From positions 6,291,001-6,355,000 of the forward strand of contig JANTQA010000015.1 in NCBI GenBank assembly GCA_027625915.1: DNA of 64,000 nucleotides, given 5' to 3'. This DNA is from Anaeramoeba flamelloides (taxonomy: Eukaryota > Metamonada > Anaeramoebidae). Each line of letters begins with the position of its first letter. The first letter of the stretch is position 1. Positions 47,201-58,700 of this stretch are shown here, piece after piece. The position numbers were made by a program, and so were the translations under genes. A model generated the notes under the pieces. That model had not been told where the DNA came from and ran no database searches. It worked only from the letters and a program-made list of their open reading frames with translations.

Positions 47201-50200
47201 TTTAAGATACAGCTATTTTAAAAAAGTGAGACTTTACTTTTTTTTTTTTTTTATGAGATTTTCAGAATTAAAACTTTTTTGAAAGTTTTCAATTTTAATA
47301 AAGTGATGACTTTTTTTACAAAACTTTTTTGAAAGTTTTACTGTTTAAAAATAGTGAGGACTTTTTTTTATAAAAAAGTGCTTTTCTTCTCACTCCAGCC
47401 CCTACCTCACATTTAAAGATTGAGTCATCACTATTTTAAAATAGAAAACTGTCAAAAAAGTTTAAATTTTGACAAAGTTTTCACTTTTTTAAAACAGAAA
47501 AATTTAAAAAAGTTTGATAAAGTACTTATTTTTTTAAAATGGATGTAATAATAGAAAATAAGTTTTTGATTGATAAACAACATTTTTTAACAATCTTTAG
47601 ATCAAATGTGAAAAGGATGTTCACTTTTTCATAAAATCAATTTTTAAAGAAGAAAAGATAGAAATAAATTCTAAAAATAAGAAAATTTATTAATTGTTTT
47701 TTTGGGTATTCTTTTGTTTATGTTGATGAATGAAAAATTTTTTAATTTTATTTTTCTTTTTTCCATCAAAGAGATCAACACTATATGAGAACTTTATTTA
47801 TCTGAATCACTTAAATTAAAATTAGAGAGCTTATCAAATTGAGTGAAAGATGATATACTTATCTCGAGAATTGGAGGGACTCCATAAATTGAGATGGTGA
47901 ATTTTGTTTCCCATTCTTATTCAGGTGGTTTTTTATAAAAGCCAAAAAATATTTAAATCAGTAAGATGAGGTCTCATAAAATTTAGTGGTTATCATAATC
48001 ATAAGCCCATTTTTAAAGCAAAAAAAAAAAAATACAATAAGGCATTTAATGTAACTTTTATAACACAGTATAAATAATCGAGAAAACTTATGGATAAAGG
48101 AAATTGTGATCCTATGTACTTTTTGAATTTATACAACCCACCTTATCATTTTACATTATCTCTATTATCAAAAGAACTCAATTTTGTAAAAAATGACCTG
48201 AAGATTGAAATAAAGAAATAAGTAAAGATATTATTCATAACAAAAGTTCTTTGATGAGAAAAGATTCATCATTAAAATATCCGTTTTAACAAATAATTTT
48301 TTTCATTTCTGATTCACAATCTTGTAAAAGGGGTTGTAACAATGATAAAAGTTTATAATTTTTCCATCCTAAATGTAAAAAATTCATTTTAAGGACTCTC
48401 CTAATTTTATGGAAAGTGAATATTACTTTTAGGAGCAATACGCTGATTGATTTAAAACAAATGTTGAATCAAGAGATCTTGTTCAAATTTAAAATTATGT
48501 TTTTTTTTCAGAATTTTTGTCATTAGGGTAAAGCCATTTTTCTGCTTAACTAAATTCAAAATTTATTTTGAAAGTGTTCAAAAATCCAAATCCTCTTGCT
48601 TTCTACTTCGTTTTACATTATAATAGAGTTTAGTGTAAGTGGTGTAAAATTATTTTCAGATAAAGTCGGGAGTTCAAATGAAGTAAGAGGTAAAAAAAAA
48701 CAAAATTGATTTTAATTTTGCCCTTGTTTTATAAGAGAATTTGGAAAAGTTTTTGGATCAATCAGTTGTGCTTTTAAATTTTCATTAAAAAAACTGAAAA
48801 TTTCAATTTTTCGTCTTTCCTTTAATTCATGAACATTTAAATCATTTTTATTGGCTAATATATTGTTTTTTGCCCTCAGATAACATAAAATTAAGATAAT
48901 CCTAAAACGCTGAAGAAGAATAAAAAAATTCATTTTTAAACGATTCCGAGTTCTGGTTGTTTTTTCCAAGACCATAATTGTCATTGGTAACAATCCTTTG
49001 TCTAACAGATCACTTAAAAATTTTTGAAAATACTCATAAATTCAAATCAATAATTTCAACTTTTTGGTTCATTTTCCATTTTTTTTAATTATTTTTGGAT
49101 AAAGATAAATGAAAGCAGTTTATTAGTTTAGGTGCAAAGAAACATTGCAGATTATTTGTATTTCGAATTGTTCTTCGAAATTAAATGTTTTGAAAGTAGA
49201 GTTATTATGTATAAAAAAGGCAATTGAACTCGCCATTTGTGAAAAAAAGTTCAACCCGATTTTTAATTGGAAACCTTAATAGAATCACAGAAATCACAGA
49301 AATCACAGAAATCACAGAAATCACAGAAACCTGAAAAACCAAAGTCAAATCAACGAAAAGAAGAAACAAATTAACTTTGTGGAATAATTCATTATATTAT
49401 TATCAAGCAAATCAACAATTACAATTTAAATCCCCTTTATTGTCGAAACACGGTTAGAATTAGTTTTTCGAAGATCTTAAAAAATAGTCTATTTTTTCGA
49501 ATAAATTTTTATAATAATAGATTGATAAATGAAAGAAAAAAGAGTCTACCTTAAAGATAGTATTTATAAAAACTGTTATTGTGCTGAATCCACCATTTTG
49601 TCTTTAGTCATTGATTTTTTCTTTTATTAATTGATCTTACTTTGGTTTTTCAGGTTTCTGTGATTTCTGTGATTTCTGTGATTTCTGTGATTCTATTAAG
49701 GTTTCCAATTAAAAATCGGGTTGAACTTTTTTTTCAGAAAGTGTTTAAAGTTTTTTTTCAAATGTTTAAATTTATGAGCAAAATAAAGAATCTATTTCTA
49801 AAAACATCCAAAATCAAAAAGAGATCAATTGAATGCAATTTTAATCCTCGTTAATTGTTTCATAATGATACCCGAGATTGTTTGGTTAGTAGTTCTTTGT
49901 TTTATATTTTTGGTACTTTTTCAAAAACACTTTGGGGAACTTTACTTGCAAAATAATTTCATTTTGTTTTTTATTTGGGGAAAAAAAGTTTGAAATAAGA
50001 ATAACTTGTTGTCTACCTGAATGAAATTTCCCTTCAAACAACAATCAGGGAGATCGTGTTTTTGAATATCGTGTTTTTCAAAAACTTTTTCTTTTTTTTT
50101 CTTTATTTTTTTTGTTTACTTTTCTTTTTGTTTAATTTTTCAAAAAAACAGAAAAGAGAAAGATGAAAAAAAAAAAATAAGAATCAATAATCGCAAAAAT

Positions 50201-50552
50201 GGGAATTAATTTAGAATTATTTACCATCGTTCGAGCATGTTGCTACCACTTCGTTTGCTGCGTCAATAGAAATTTCATTAATACCTGTTTCATGCGCTTT
50301 ATATTTATTTGTTTTATGGCCATTATGATCAAAAAGATAAATGGAGCCTTGGTGGGTACCTAGGATCAGGAATTTTGGGGTAATGTGAAAGCATGATGCG
50401 TTATGATCGGAAAGTGTCTTTGCTAGATCTTTTTTCAGCCTTCGATATGAAAATTGTGGTTCATCTTCTTCTTCACTTTCAGAATCAGTTTCGCTTTCGT
50501 ATTCGCTTTCTTCCTCGCTTTTGTATTCTTTTTCCTTCTCAGATCCACTCAT
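44260..50552 (-). CDS. VPS41: VPS41, HOPS tethering complex subunit
   Basis: Two exons: 50552-50225 and 46922-44260, with a 3302-bp intron between (GTAAATAA..TATAG). The codon is split G|GC, which restores CSNDGKVFINELF, matching human CSEDGKVQVFGLY. The product is 996 residues (human about 854). Order: an acidic Ser/Glu-rich head (1-35); a WD40/beta-propeller region (LGTHQGSIYLFD, later ITCLQWRKSHFIWSTKKGV); the VPS41 hallmark near 420, IISPNEIIKGREREPDERI then KWFIEREQYEEALKIG; a clathrin-heavy-chain-type helical repeat with a polyacidic loop; and a C-terminal RING-H2, CYICN..FFCGHSFHQTC..YYCTIC. About 45 polar residues are inserted before the last Cys pair. Role: vacuole/late-endosome and AP-3 vesicle tethering in HOPS. 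A GTG sometimes taken as the start of exon 2 is internal. The intron carries two foldback elements. Confidence 0.96.
47210..47545. repeat. Palindromic MITE in the VPS41 intron, 336 bp
   Basis: It starts (TA)CAGCTATTTTAAAAAAGTGA; the inverse of its right end is (TA)CATCCATTTTAAAAAAATAA. Internal units ACTTTTTTGAAAGTTTT and TAAAATAGTGATGACT recur inverted. TA on both sides. Confidence 0.72.
49241..49735. repeat. Foldback element FB-A, copy 2, with mirrored minisatellites
   Basis: Left arm GAAAAAAAGTTCAACCCGAT, TTTTAATTGGAAACCTTAAT; the right arm is its inverse, ending AATTAAAAATCGGGTTGAAC. Each arm carries a tandem 9-bp repeat at the same place: five ATCACAGAA units (49284-49328) on the left and four inverted TTCTGTGAT units (about 49656-49692) on the right. 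Copies 1 and 3 of the family lack it. Non-coding. Confidence 0.9.
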
Positions 50553-53500
50553 TAAAATTAAAAAAAGAAATTTGGCTGGTTGATAACAAAAAGATAAGGA
50601 TAAAAAAAATAAAACTTTTCAATTTTAAAAATATTAAAGTGGATTTTAATTTGAAATTAGAACTCTAAAGGAAGGACATTTAGCACAAACACTGGAATTG
50701 AAACGTGTTGGATTATCGGAAAAATTATGATAATCTTCTTAAGGTTGATAATCCCTGAAACTGAAAAAGAGATTATCTTGTATTAGGTGTGAGCAAAAGC
50801 TATTTTGGTTTTTATATGATAGATCTAGGGCTTGGTATTAATTTTACTATTTGTTTAAAATGACAATTTTGTCAATTTATTTATTATTTTTCCCCATAAA
50901 TCAGAATTGATGATTTGAGGACAAATAGAAAGATAGCTAATTTAAAAAAAAAAATTTATTTGTGGGCTGTTGATTGAAATTGTTATATCAGTGTGTATTA
51001 TTATGAGCTTGAAAAAAAAATAATTATATTTTTTCTTTGAGATAATTAATGAAAAGGGAAAGGAAATTTTCAATCTTGAAACGAAAAATTACTATTTCTT
51101 CTTATTACTGAACTATAAGTATTATACTTTTAAATTCAGATTTGGATAAACAATAAAAAATAAATTCATTTTTTGACTACTTCTAAATTAATCTTAAAAT
51201 CCATACTTAAGTTAAGATCGATAAGCTAAGAACCAAAATAACAAGTCGCCCAACCAATATAGATCATCTTTTTTCAAAGTTAAGAGATTGTGAACCTTGA
51301 AATAAATATAAAGTCGAAGATCAATCAAAAATTTTCAAAACAAATAAATGCAAAATAATGAGTTTTGATTTTACTCATATCTTCAATTATATTTTACAGA
51401 AAAATTTAATAAAAAAATAAAATAAAATTATGGTGACATTTCTGTTATTCTTAAGGAGATTAATTTTTCCAGGATAAAAGATTAAATATTTTAAAATTTA
51501 TCTTATATTTTTATTTGTAGTATCTAAAGTAATTATTCAAAAATAATTTTCTCTACAAATTTTATTCAAATACAACTATTCTTGAGATCTCAAAATATCT
51601 ATATATTTAATAAATATTTTTTTTTTTCAAAATGCAACTTTTGAAAAAGAGAATATATGGGTTCATTAGACTTTGTTCAAAATATTTAATTGTGTAATAT
51701 CCTCTAAAAAATAATTTATTTTATTTATTAATTTAATTTCAAAATTATTATACACTTTTTTAATAAATTGATTAAATTCTGCCTTAATTCCTTTCTTTTC
51801 ATTTTTTTTTAATAACTTTTGAATTATTTTGAAAATATTAAATCACAGAAGGTTTTATTCTCATCTTATAATAATATATAATGACCCTTATCGATAATTT
51901 CTTTCAATTTTCATTAATAAAAATTTATATTTTATCATTTTTTCAAAGTTGCAACTTAATATTAGACTTATTAAAGGCGATGGTTTTTTTTTATAAAAAA
52001 TAAACTAATATCTTGTAAAGATTCAATTATATTTTTTTGATACTTTGTACTTTGGGTTATATAATTCATAAGTTAGCACCATTTAAACAATTTATTAATT
52101 TGAGTCTATTTTTTTATACAACCAAATTTAATTACTTTCTAATACAAAAATAAAAAAAATTACATATTATTATTCTTAAAAAAGAGTTAATTCATCAAAA
52201 ATTATATATTAATCATGTTATGTTGGAAAGTTTTGATTTTATAAGAAAAAATTTTTATTTATTTTTAATTTCAATTCAAATCCCATCAAATAAAATTTCA
52301 AGTGGTATTTGTAATAATATAAATCTAAATTTAATATAAGTTTAACAAAACAATACCAATGAAATTTATATCGATCAAGTAATTTTTTTTTTTACTTCTT
52401 TAAGGAATTAAAAAAGTCATTTTCTCATTTTTCAAATTTGAAAAAAAAAAAAAAAAAAACAATTACCAAAATAATATACAATGTGAAAAGTATTTTTAAC
52501 AAATTGTTTGAATTATTTAAAAGAAACCTTATATCAATTTAACTCATTTTTGTAAGAAAAAAAAATGATTTTGAATTTGGAGGATGAAATTAACTTTATT
52601 CCCAAATATCTTCAAGAAAATTCTATTTTGAAAAATAGAGTTTTATCTTCGAACAAAAATCTAATTTCCAGGTAAATTATTTAAATGAGCTTCAAAATTA
52701 AATGATTAAAACTATCATTCTTAAAATAATACCAACATTTTTCAATATTTCAAAAAAATCAATTATTTAATTAACTAAAAGAAATTCTATCCCAAAAAAG
52801 AAAAGAATCTATACACATGTATTCCTGACAAAAAAAACTTAATATTGTTTAATAAAAATAATGAAAGGGGCAATAAACAGGGTGAAAACCTCTCAAGAGT
52901 ATTAGAAATAAAATCAATTAAATTCTTTTCTTATTTATAAACGATAGGAAAATGGCTTGATTCACTAAAAAAAAAAATCTTTTCTAGGTTAATCATAATT
53001 TTTTGACAGTTTTTTTAAACAAAATTTACAATTATATAATATCACCAATAAAATACTAAAATTTTTTTCTCTATTATTCTAAAGAATGATCAATTAAAAT
53101 TCTTTTTTTTTTTTAAATAAAATGCCTTCTTTCTTTCTCTCTTTTTATCATTTCTTTCTAATAATTTTCTTTTTATGTTTAAAAATTTTATCAAAAGTTA
53201 ATTAAAATGTTATATATTTTGGAAATGAATTTCTTATTTTTGGGTTTCTGTATTTATCGTATGATTAGGAGTTAAAAACTAACTTGATCTGTTAAGGGGT
53301 GGATTTTAAATTAATTGAATTTGCTGTTTATAATCCAAAGAGTGGATAGACACAGCCATTCGGAGCATTATAATCTTAAATTAGTTTTCAAAATACAGTT
53401 AAATTAAAGAGTCATCAATAAAAATGTGTTGCTAAAAAAATGAGAATAAACAAAAAAAAAAAAAAAAGAGAATTTAAAAAAGATATCTGAAAAATATTTT

Positions 53501-55549
53501 GAGTTATGAAATTGAAGTAAATTTATGAGACTATATAGTAAATCATTTTGATTAGAGATTTTTTTTCTTATAACATAGGTGTAATGTTATTAATGCAATA
53601 TTTTGTTTTACTGTTAAAATTATTTTTTAGGTTCATTTTCCCTTACAATTAATCTGTATTTTTGTTGAACATGACTTAGAAGTCAAGATCTTTTGCTGGT
53701 TTGAGGTTTCTTTTTCCCATTGCCTTCTAATTTTTTCAAAAATTTTACATCTACAATCTGAAGTGATCAACCTTATAATTTTATTTTCTAAAATAAGCAA
53801 AATTTTTGGAATTTACCTATTTTCGAAGTATATATTTGTTTCAATTTAAACAATTTGAAAAAGCTTCAAGTTTTAATAGAGATGTTAATGAAATCCAATT
53901 TAGATATGATTTTCCCCCTTGAAGCTTTCTGGTAATTAACCAAACTTAAAGACATATTCAGAATACAGTTTTCTTCTCCTTTTGAGGACTTGTTCTAATG
54001 TGTCTTTTATGATATTAAAATGAATCTAATTGGGCTTTCACCTTATTTTCTGAACCAATGTTTTCCGTTTTATATATTTTTAAGTTCTCTAGTTAGATTG
54101 GATGTGTTTTGTAATTTTATTTTAAATTATAAAATTCTCTTTCCGTTTTTCAAATCATTTTACAATTTTGTGACAGTTATTGTTTAAGATTTGAAAATTT
54201 CTGTGGGTGTTCCTCTTTGAAATTTGATTATAGTTTGAGCTTTTATATTAATCATTGTATCAGTGTTCTTGATATCTTTCTGGATTAGATTTAAAATGTC
54301 AGATCTAGAGAATTAATGTAAAATAACTTTTAAAAAAATCGAATTCTCAAGACATTTGATAATTTTTCGTTTGTATGTCTATATTTATCTGGTAAAATTG
54401 TCTTTGAACTTTTTTCAATATTTTTAAATATTTTTTTTTCTTTTTGTAGACATATGCCCAGCTATTTGATCTTTTTTAGTTTTATTGATTTTTTTGTTTT
54501 GACATTATTTATCGTGAAGCCATAAATGGAGATAAACGGGTAGATATTGTCTATAATATTTTTCGAGTTTTTTAAAAAAATATTTAAAATTACGATATGT
54601 TATCAAGATAAAATTCAACTTTTATACTTTATCCAATTCTCTTCTATTTTGAATAATCGAATGCCCTAAAGACCAAATTTAATAGTTATAAAAACTGAAA
54701 TTAAAATTAGAATTCTAAAAATAATATGAATCGGTCTGTTAAATGTAATTTATTGCCTTGTTTTACAGCCTAAACTTGATCATTTTTTATTAGTAAACAA
54801 GTAATTTTTTTTTAGTTTGTAAAGACTTTTCTAAAAAAAAATAATTTTTTAAAATTGACTTCTCTGGAAAGATTTAACATAAAAAACAATAATTATCAAA
54901 ATTTTACATTTCTATTTGGATACAAGAAAGTTTCATATGTATGATTTTTAAACGGTCAAATATCAGATTCATTGATTATAACAACATAATTGGTTTTTGT
55001 GAAAGTAATTATTCTTGTGAAAATCAATTTTGAATGTTATTTATATATAATAAAAAAAAAAAAAAACAAATAATTAAATTTTTTTTCTATTTGAAATTTA
55101 TTTATTAGGGTAATTATCTCTATTTATGTATTTGTTGATAATATGATTTTTTTTTTTTTTTTTTGAGATTTAAATTTTTTGATAAAATAAAAGATATGCT
55201 TGTGTCATTAAAACAGTTGATGACATACAATTTGAAATTTCCTTATCGTTTAAATCTATTGTTAAAATAAATAAAAATAAAAAAATTAGAGAAAAAAATA
55301 TAAAGATGAATTAATTAATTAGAATAAATTAATCAAATGATAAAAGGGTTTTATTAATTGTGAAATTAAATTTAAATAATAGAGAAAAAAAAACAAAGAT
55401 TTTTTTATTTTTTAATCATTTTACTTTTTCCAAATTTCTTTTAAAGTTGTTTGAGTTCCTCCATTTCCTCCACTTTTTCTTTTTTTTTAAAGTGTTTGGG
55501 GAAGGTAAAAGTCATAAAAAATGATTATAAGAATTGGTAAAATTTTTTA
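50553..55549. other. Intergenic, about 5 kb, no gene seen
   Basis: 5' flank of VPS41 followed by long AT-rich DNA with homopolymer runs. No credible frame, RNA or clear repeat. Confidence 0.45.
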
Positions 55550-55755
55550 CGAATAGATCTTGTAAGAACTTGTTCTGTTGAGATCTTAAACAAATTGAAC
55601 TCGGCTTATGTAACTGAATAGAACTGAATCCAACTTAAGTGAACTGAATCCACCTTTCCGCACAAACTACCAATTCAGTACTTGGACTGTGTTGAATGTT
55701 GTTGAGTCTATATCTCGTGCTGGGATTTTGAGAAAACAAGATTTGGGAGACTTTT
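55550..55755. other. GC-richer non-coding island
   Basis: About 200 bp clearly richer in G and C than the flanks, with repeated AACTGAATCC words and no open frame. It could be an RNA gene, a promoter or an old repeat. I could not match it to a known RNA. Confidence 0.3.
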
Positions 55756-56068
55756 AAAAAAAAAAAATAAATATTAATAAAAAGATTCAACAAAATGAAA
55801 TTTTGGAAAACCAAATCTTATTCTTAAAAATTCATCGCTTTATAGATTAAAACATACCTTACAGATAAAGTTCTAATTTCAAACTTAATAAAGTAACATT
55901 TTTCATTTGATCTATCATTGGTCAACTATTTAGACCTTTTTATTCAAACAAATTATGGTAGCGATCCAAGAAATTTTCGACATAAAAGGAAATAACCACC
56001 AACCCATTCAACACTTGGGGTACAAAAAAAATTTTAAAATTATTTTTTACTTTTTTTTATAATTTTTT

Positions 56069-56372
56069 TACTCTCTTTCATTTGTATAAATAGCAAGTCG
56101 TTCAACTCACCAGAAACATATATCTTCTCAATACTACTACTATTTTTATATCTATATTTTTTTTTTTTTTTCCCACTCTTCATTTTTTATTCTTCTTTTT
56201 CCAGAAAACTAAATTGAGTTTAAAATACTTCTAATGACTGTAATTAAAAGGTTCTTTTGACTACTCTTTGAATTAGGAGTCACAAATTTAGTCACTTCAA
56301 AACTCTCTCTTTAACAGATTAAGAGCTCTTGAGCACTTAACCCTTACCAAAAATCCTACTCTCTTTCATTTC
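56069..56372 (+). mobile_element. LINE fragment 1: 3' UTR only
   Basis: 56091-56357 is homologous to the 3' UTR of the next copy (56867-57151): ACTAAATTGAGTTTAAAATA, CTTCTAATGACTGTAATTAA and AGATTAAGAGCTCTTGAGCA. It is truncated at its 5' end, just after the place of the stop codon. It is bounded by TACTCTCTTTCATTT at 56069-56083 and 56358-56372, a 15-bp direct repeat. Confidence 0.8.
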
Positions 56373-57166
56373 TCCACGAAGTCCGCGTAAAGACTATACA
56401 AGACAAAGTCGATTTGTCCGTTGGAAAAGAAAACTGGAAATTAATTCAAATACCTCAAAATTGTTCAATTTCCAGAAAACTTCGCAATAAAACAACCATA
56501 TTTGAACTGGGAATCATCAAAAACTCTACTTAAGCTCAAATCTTTCTCAAATGGGTTATGTAGATATACATACAGGTGGGAACCGGGAATAAAAAGTAAA
56601 ATATGCCCCTGTTGTAAAAAAAAATGTGATGATGTAGACCACTTCATATGGAAATGCGAAAAACATGAGAAGAAAACCAGAAAATACTGGAAAAATGAGC
56701 TCAAAAAAGTCAAAGATTTTGACTTTAGTATCATTAACAGAGAGGATACTGATGAGCTGTTCAGAAAAGTGAATACAAAAAAAATTTACGACATCACGAA
56801 AGAATATTTTCTGACTAATATGAAACAACACGCTATAAGAAAAAATGAATTAAAATTACAGTTAAAATAGCAAGCTATTCAACTCAACAGAAACATATAT
56901 CCTCTCAATACAACTATTATTTTTATATCTTAATTTTTTTTTCCACTCTTTATTTTTATTCTTTTTTTTTCTTCTTTTTTTTTTTTTTTTTTACAGAAAA
57001 CTAAATTGGGTTGAAAATACTTCTAATGACTGTAATTAAAAGGTTCTTTTGACTACTCTTTGAATTAGGAGTCACAAATTTAGTCACTTCAAACCCCTCT
57101 CTTTAACAGATTAAGAGCTCTTGAGCACTTAACCCTTACCAATAAATCCAATACTCTCTTTCATTT
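56373..57166 (+). mobile_element. LINE fragment 2: C-terminal coding end plus 3' UTR
   Basis: This is a 5'-truncated non-LTR retrotransposon. Coding sequence begins in one frame (HEVRVKTIQDKVDLSVGKEN, from about 56376) and continues after a frameshift near 56490 into the frame ending TAG at 56868-56870. The latter reads SNGLCRYTYRWEPGIKSKIC, PCC..C..VDHFIWKCEKH: the zinc-finger-like C-terminus typical of LINE reverse transcriptases (LCPxC..E...HFLxxC). The 3' UTR runs to about 57151. The end TACTCTCTTTCATTT (57152-57166) is the third exact copy of the flanking 15-mer. Confidence 0.82.
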
Positions 57167-57317
57167 CTTGATTTTCTTTCTCTTTTTCTTGTCTTTGTTT
57201 AGAAATAAAATTTTATCTTTTTCTTTTTGTATTTGAAAGAAAAATCTATCCTATGGGTTATAATCGTGCTTAAATTAAACCCACGATAAAAAAATCTCAA
57301 TATATTTCAAAAATTAA

Positions 57318-57466
57318 AAAAAAGCGCCGTTAGCTTTTTCCAGAATTTAAAAGAATTGAGTTAAATCATTAGATTTTACAAATAAAATAGAAAACCTCAA
57401 AAAATCCTAGAACACTTCACAAATAAAACAGAAAACCTCAAGAAAAGCTAGGCACTCTACGGCACT
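57318..57466. repeat. Repeat FB-B, copy 2 (partial, inverted)
   Basis: Its reverse complement matches one arm of 26598-26936: CAAGTGCCGTAGAGTGCCTA, CTTTTCTTGAGGTTTTCTGT, TTTATTTGTGAAGTGTTCTA. It carries two or three of the 42-bp units and the opposite end word GCCGTTAGC. Confidence 0.65.
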
Positions 57467-58081
57467 TGACAGACACGGAATATTTATCACAAGGGTTTTT
57501 TTTCTCTTATTTTAGTTTTTACAGATGAATACGGTGTTTTCAAACTATTAGTTATTATCTATAAAAGTTTATATATCCTGAAGTTGAATTTAACGAAAAT
57601 TCATTGTTCCGTTCATTTAAAAATTTTTACCCAAACCAAAAATATACCTTTTTTTCAAGACTAGAGACTTTTAAAAAAAGGTGGTACTACTAGCAGCAAT
57701 AAATACAATAGCCTCAAGATTTTTAAGAACTGGAATGTTGATTATATTGTGAATAAACTCAATTAACAAGGACGAAATGTTAATTCAAGTAATAGTTTTG
57801 TCTAACTTTTTTTTTTTCAATTTTATTTTTTCATACTAGTGGATAGCACCTGAAAAAAAAGTGATTACGAATTTTCATAAATCAGGTGATAAAAAAGTAA
57901 TGCCATTTCAAAAAGTTATATCAAAATATTTAATAAAGCCCAAAAAATAGGTCTATTCGGACGTGTGTTCAACGTTTTTAGAGACACTTTTGAAAAGTTT
58001 CTTGTCACTCACGTTTTTAAAATGAATATAAAAAATGAGTAATATTTGAATTTAAAATTTAATGAAATCAATAACTATTGG
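57467..58081. other. Intergenic or intronic, no gene seen
   Basis: AT-rich stretch. I looked on the minus strand for the missing last exon of the deubiquitinase gene and found none. Confidence 0.4.
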
Positions 58082-58530
58082 GGTGAAAAAGTGAAACAGG
58101 GCAAAAAAAACCACAACAGGATTTTTAATTGCTAACCTTAATGAAAACCAAAAGTAAAAACTAAAATCAATTAAATAGAAGAAGCAAATTAACTTCAAAG
58201 ATTAATTCATTGTTATTCTTATCAACCTAATCGACTCAGTAAAAACAATTTCGATCTTTTTTATCAAAATCCTGCTAAAGTATTTTTGGAGATCTCTCAA
58301 AAATATTCAAATTTTGGAACGAATTTTTAAGATGATTGATCAACTCCTAGAAAAACCCCTGGCCAAAAGATCATATTAGAAAAAATTGTTATTGTGTTTG
58401 ATCCTCCATTTTGTTTTAAATCATTTATTATTTCTTTTATTAATTGATCTTACTTTTTCATTCTCATTTTCAATTAAGGTTTCAAATTAAAAACTGTGTT
58501 GAAATTGTTTTTCCTGTTTCACTTTTTCAC
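58082..58530. repeat. Foldback element FB-A, copy 3
   Basis: The outermost ends GGTGAAAAAGTGAAACAGG and CCTGTTTCACTTTTTCAC are inverted. The inner arm TTTTTAATTGCTAACCTTAA is mirrored by TTAAGGTTTCAAATTAAAAA. Homologous to 2201-2603 and 49241-49735, including loop words such as GAAGCAAATTAACTT and TTGTTATTGTG(T/C)T. Confidence 0.78.
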
Positions 58531-58700
58531 TCAAATGGGTTTTGAAATTTACATAGGATAAAACTTCAACTTGATTAAATTTTTTTTCAATTATGAAATC
58601 TGATTTTCATTTGGGGTTGTGAGTTCACTCAATATGCATACAAATAGATAGAATTATAAAAAAGTACCAAGCAAATAGATAGAGACACAAATTTCAATCT

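Larger units (their letters stand above)
46923..50224 (-). other. VPS41 intron (3.3 kb)
   Basis: Donor G|GTAAATAA and acceptor TATAG|GC on the minus strand. It contains a 336-bp MITE (47210-47545), foldback FB-A copy 2 (49241-49735), T-rich (TTTG)n sequence near 46980-47060, and an orphan frame near 48712-48984 on the minus strand. The window's other introns are about 110 bp. Confidence 0.9.
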
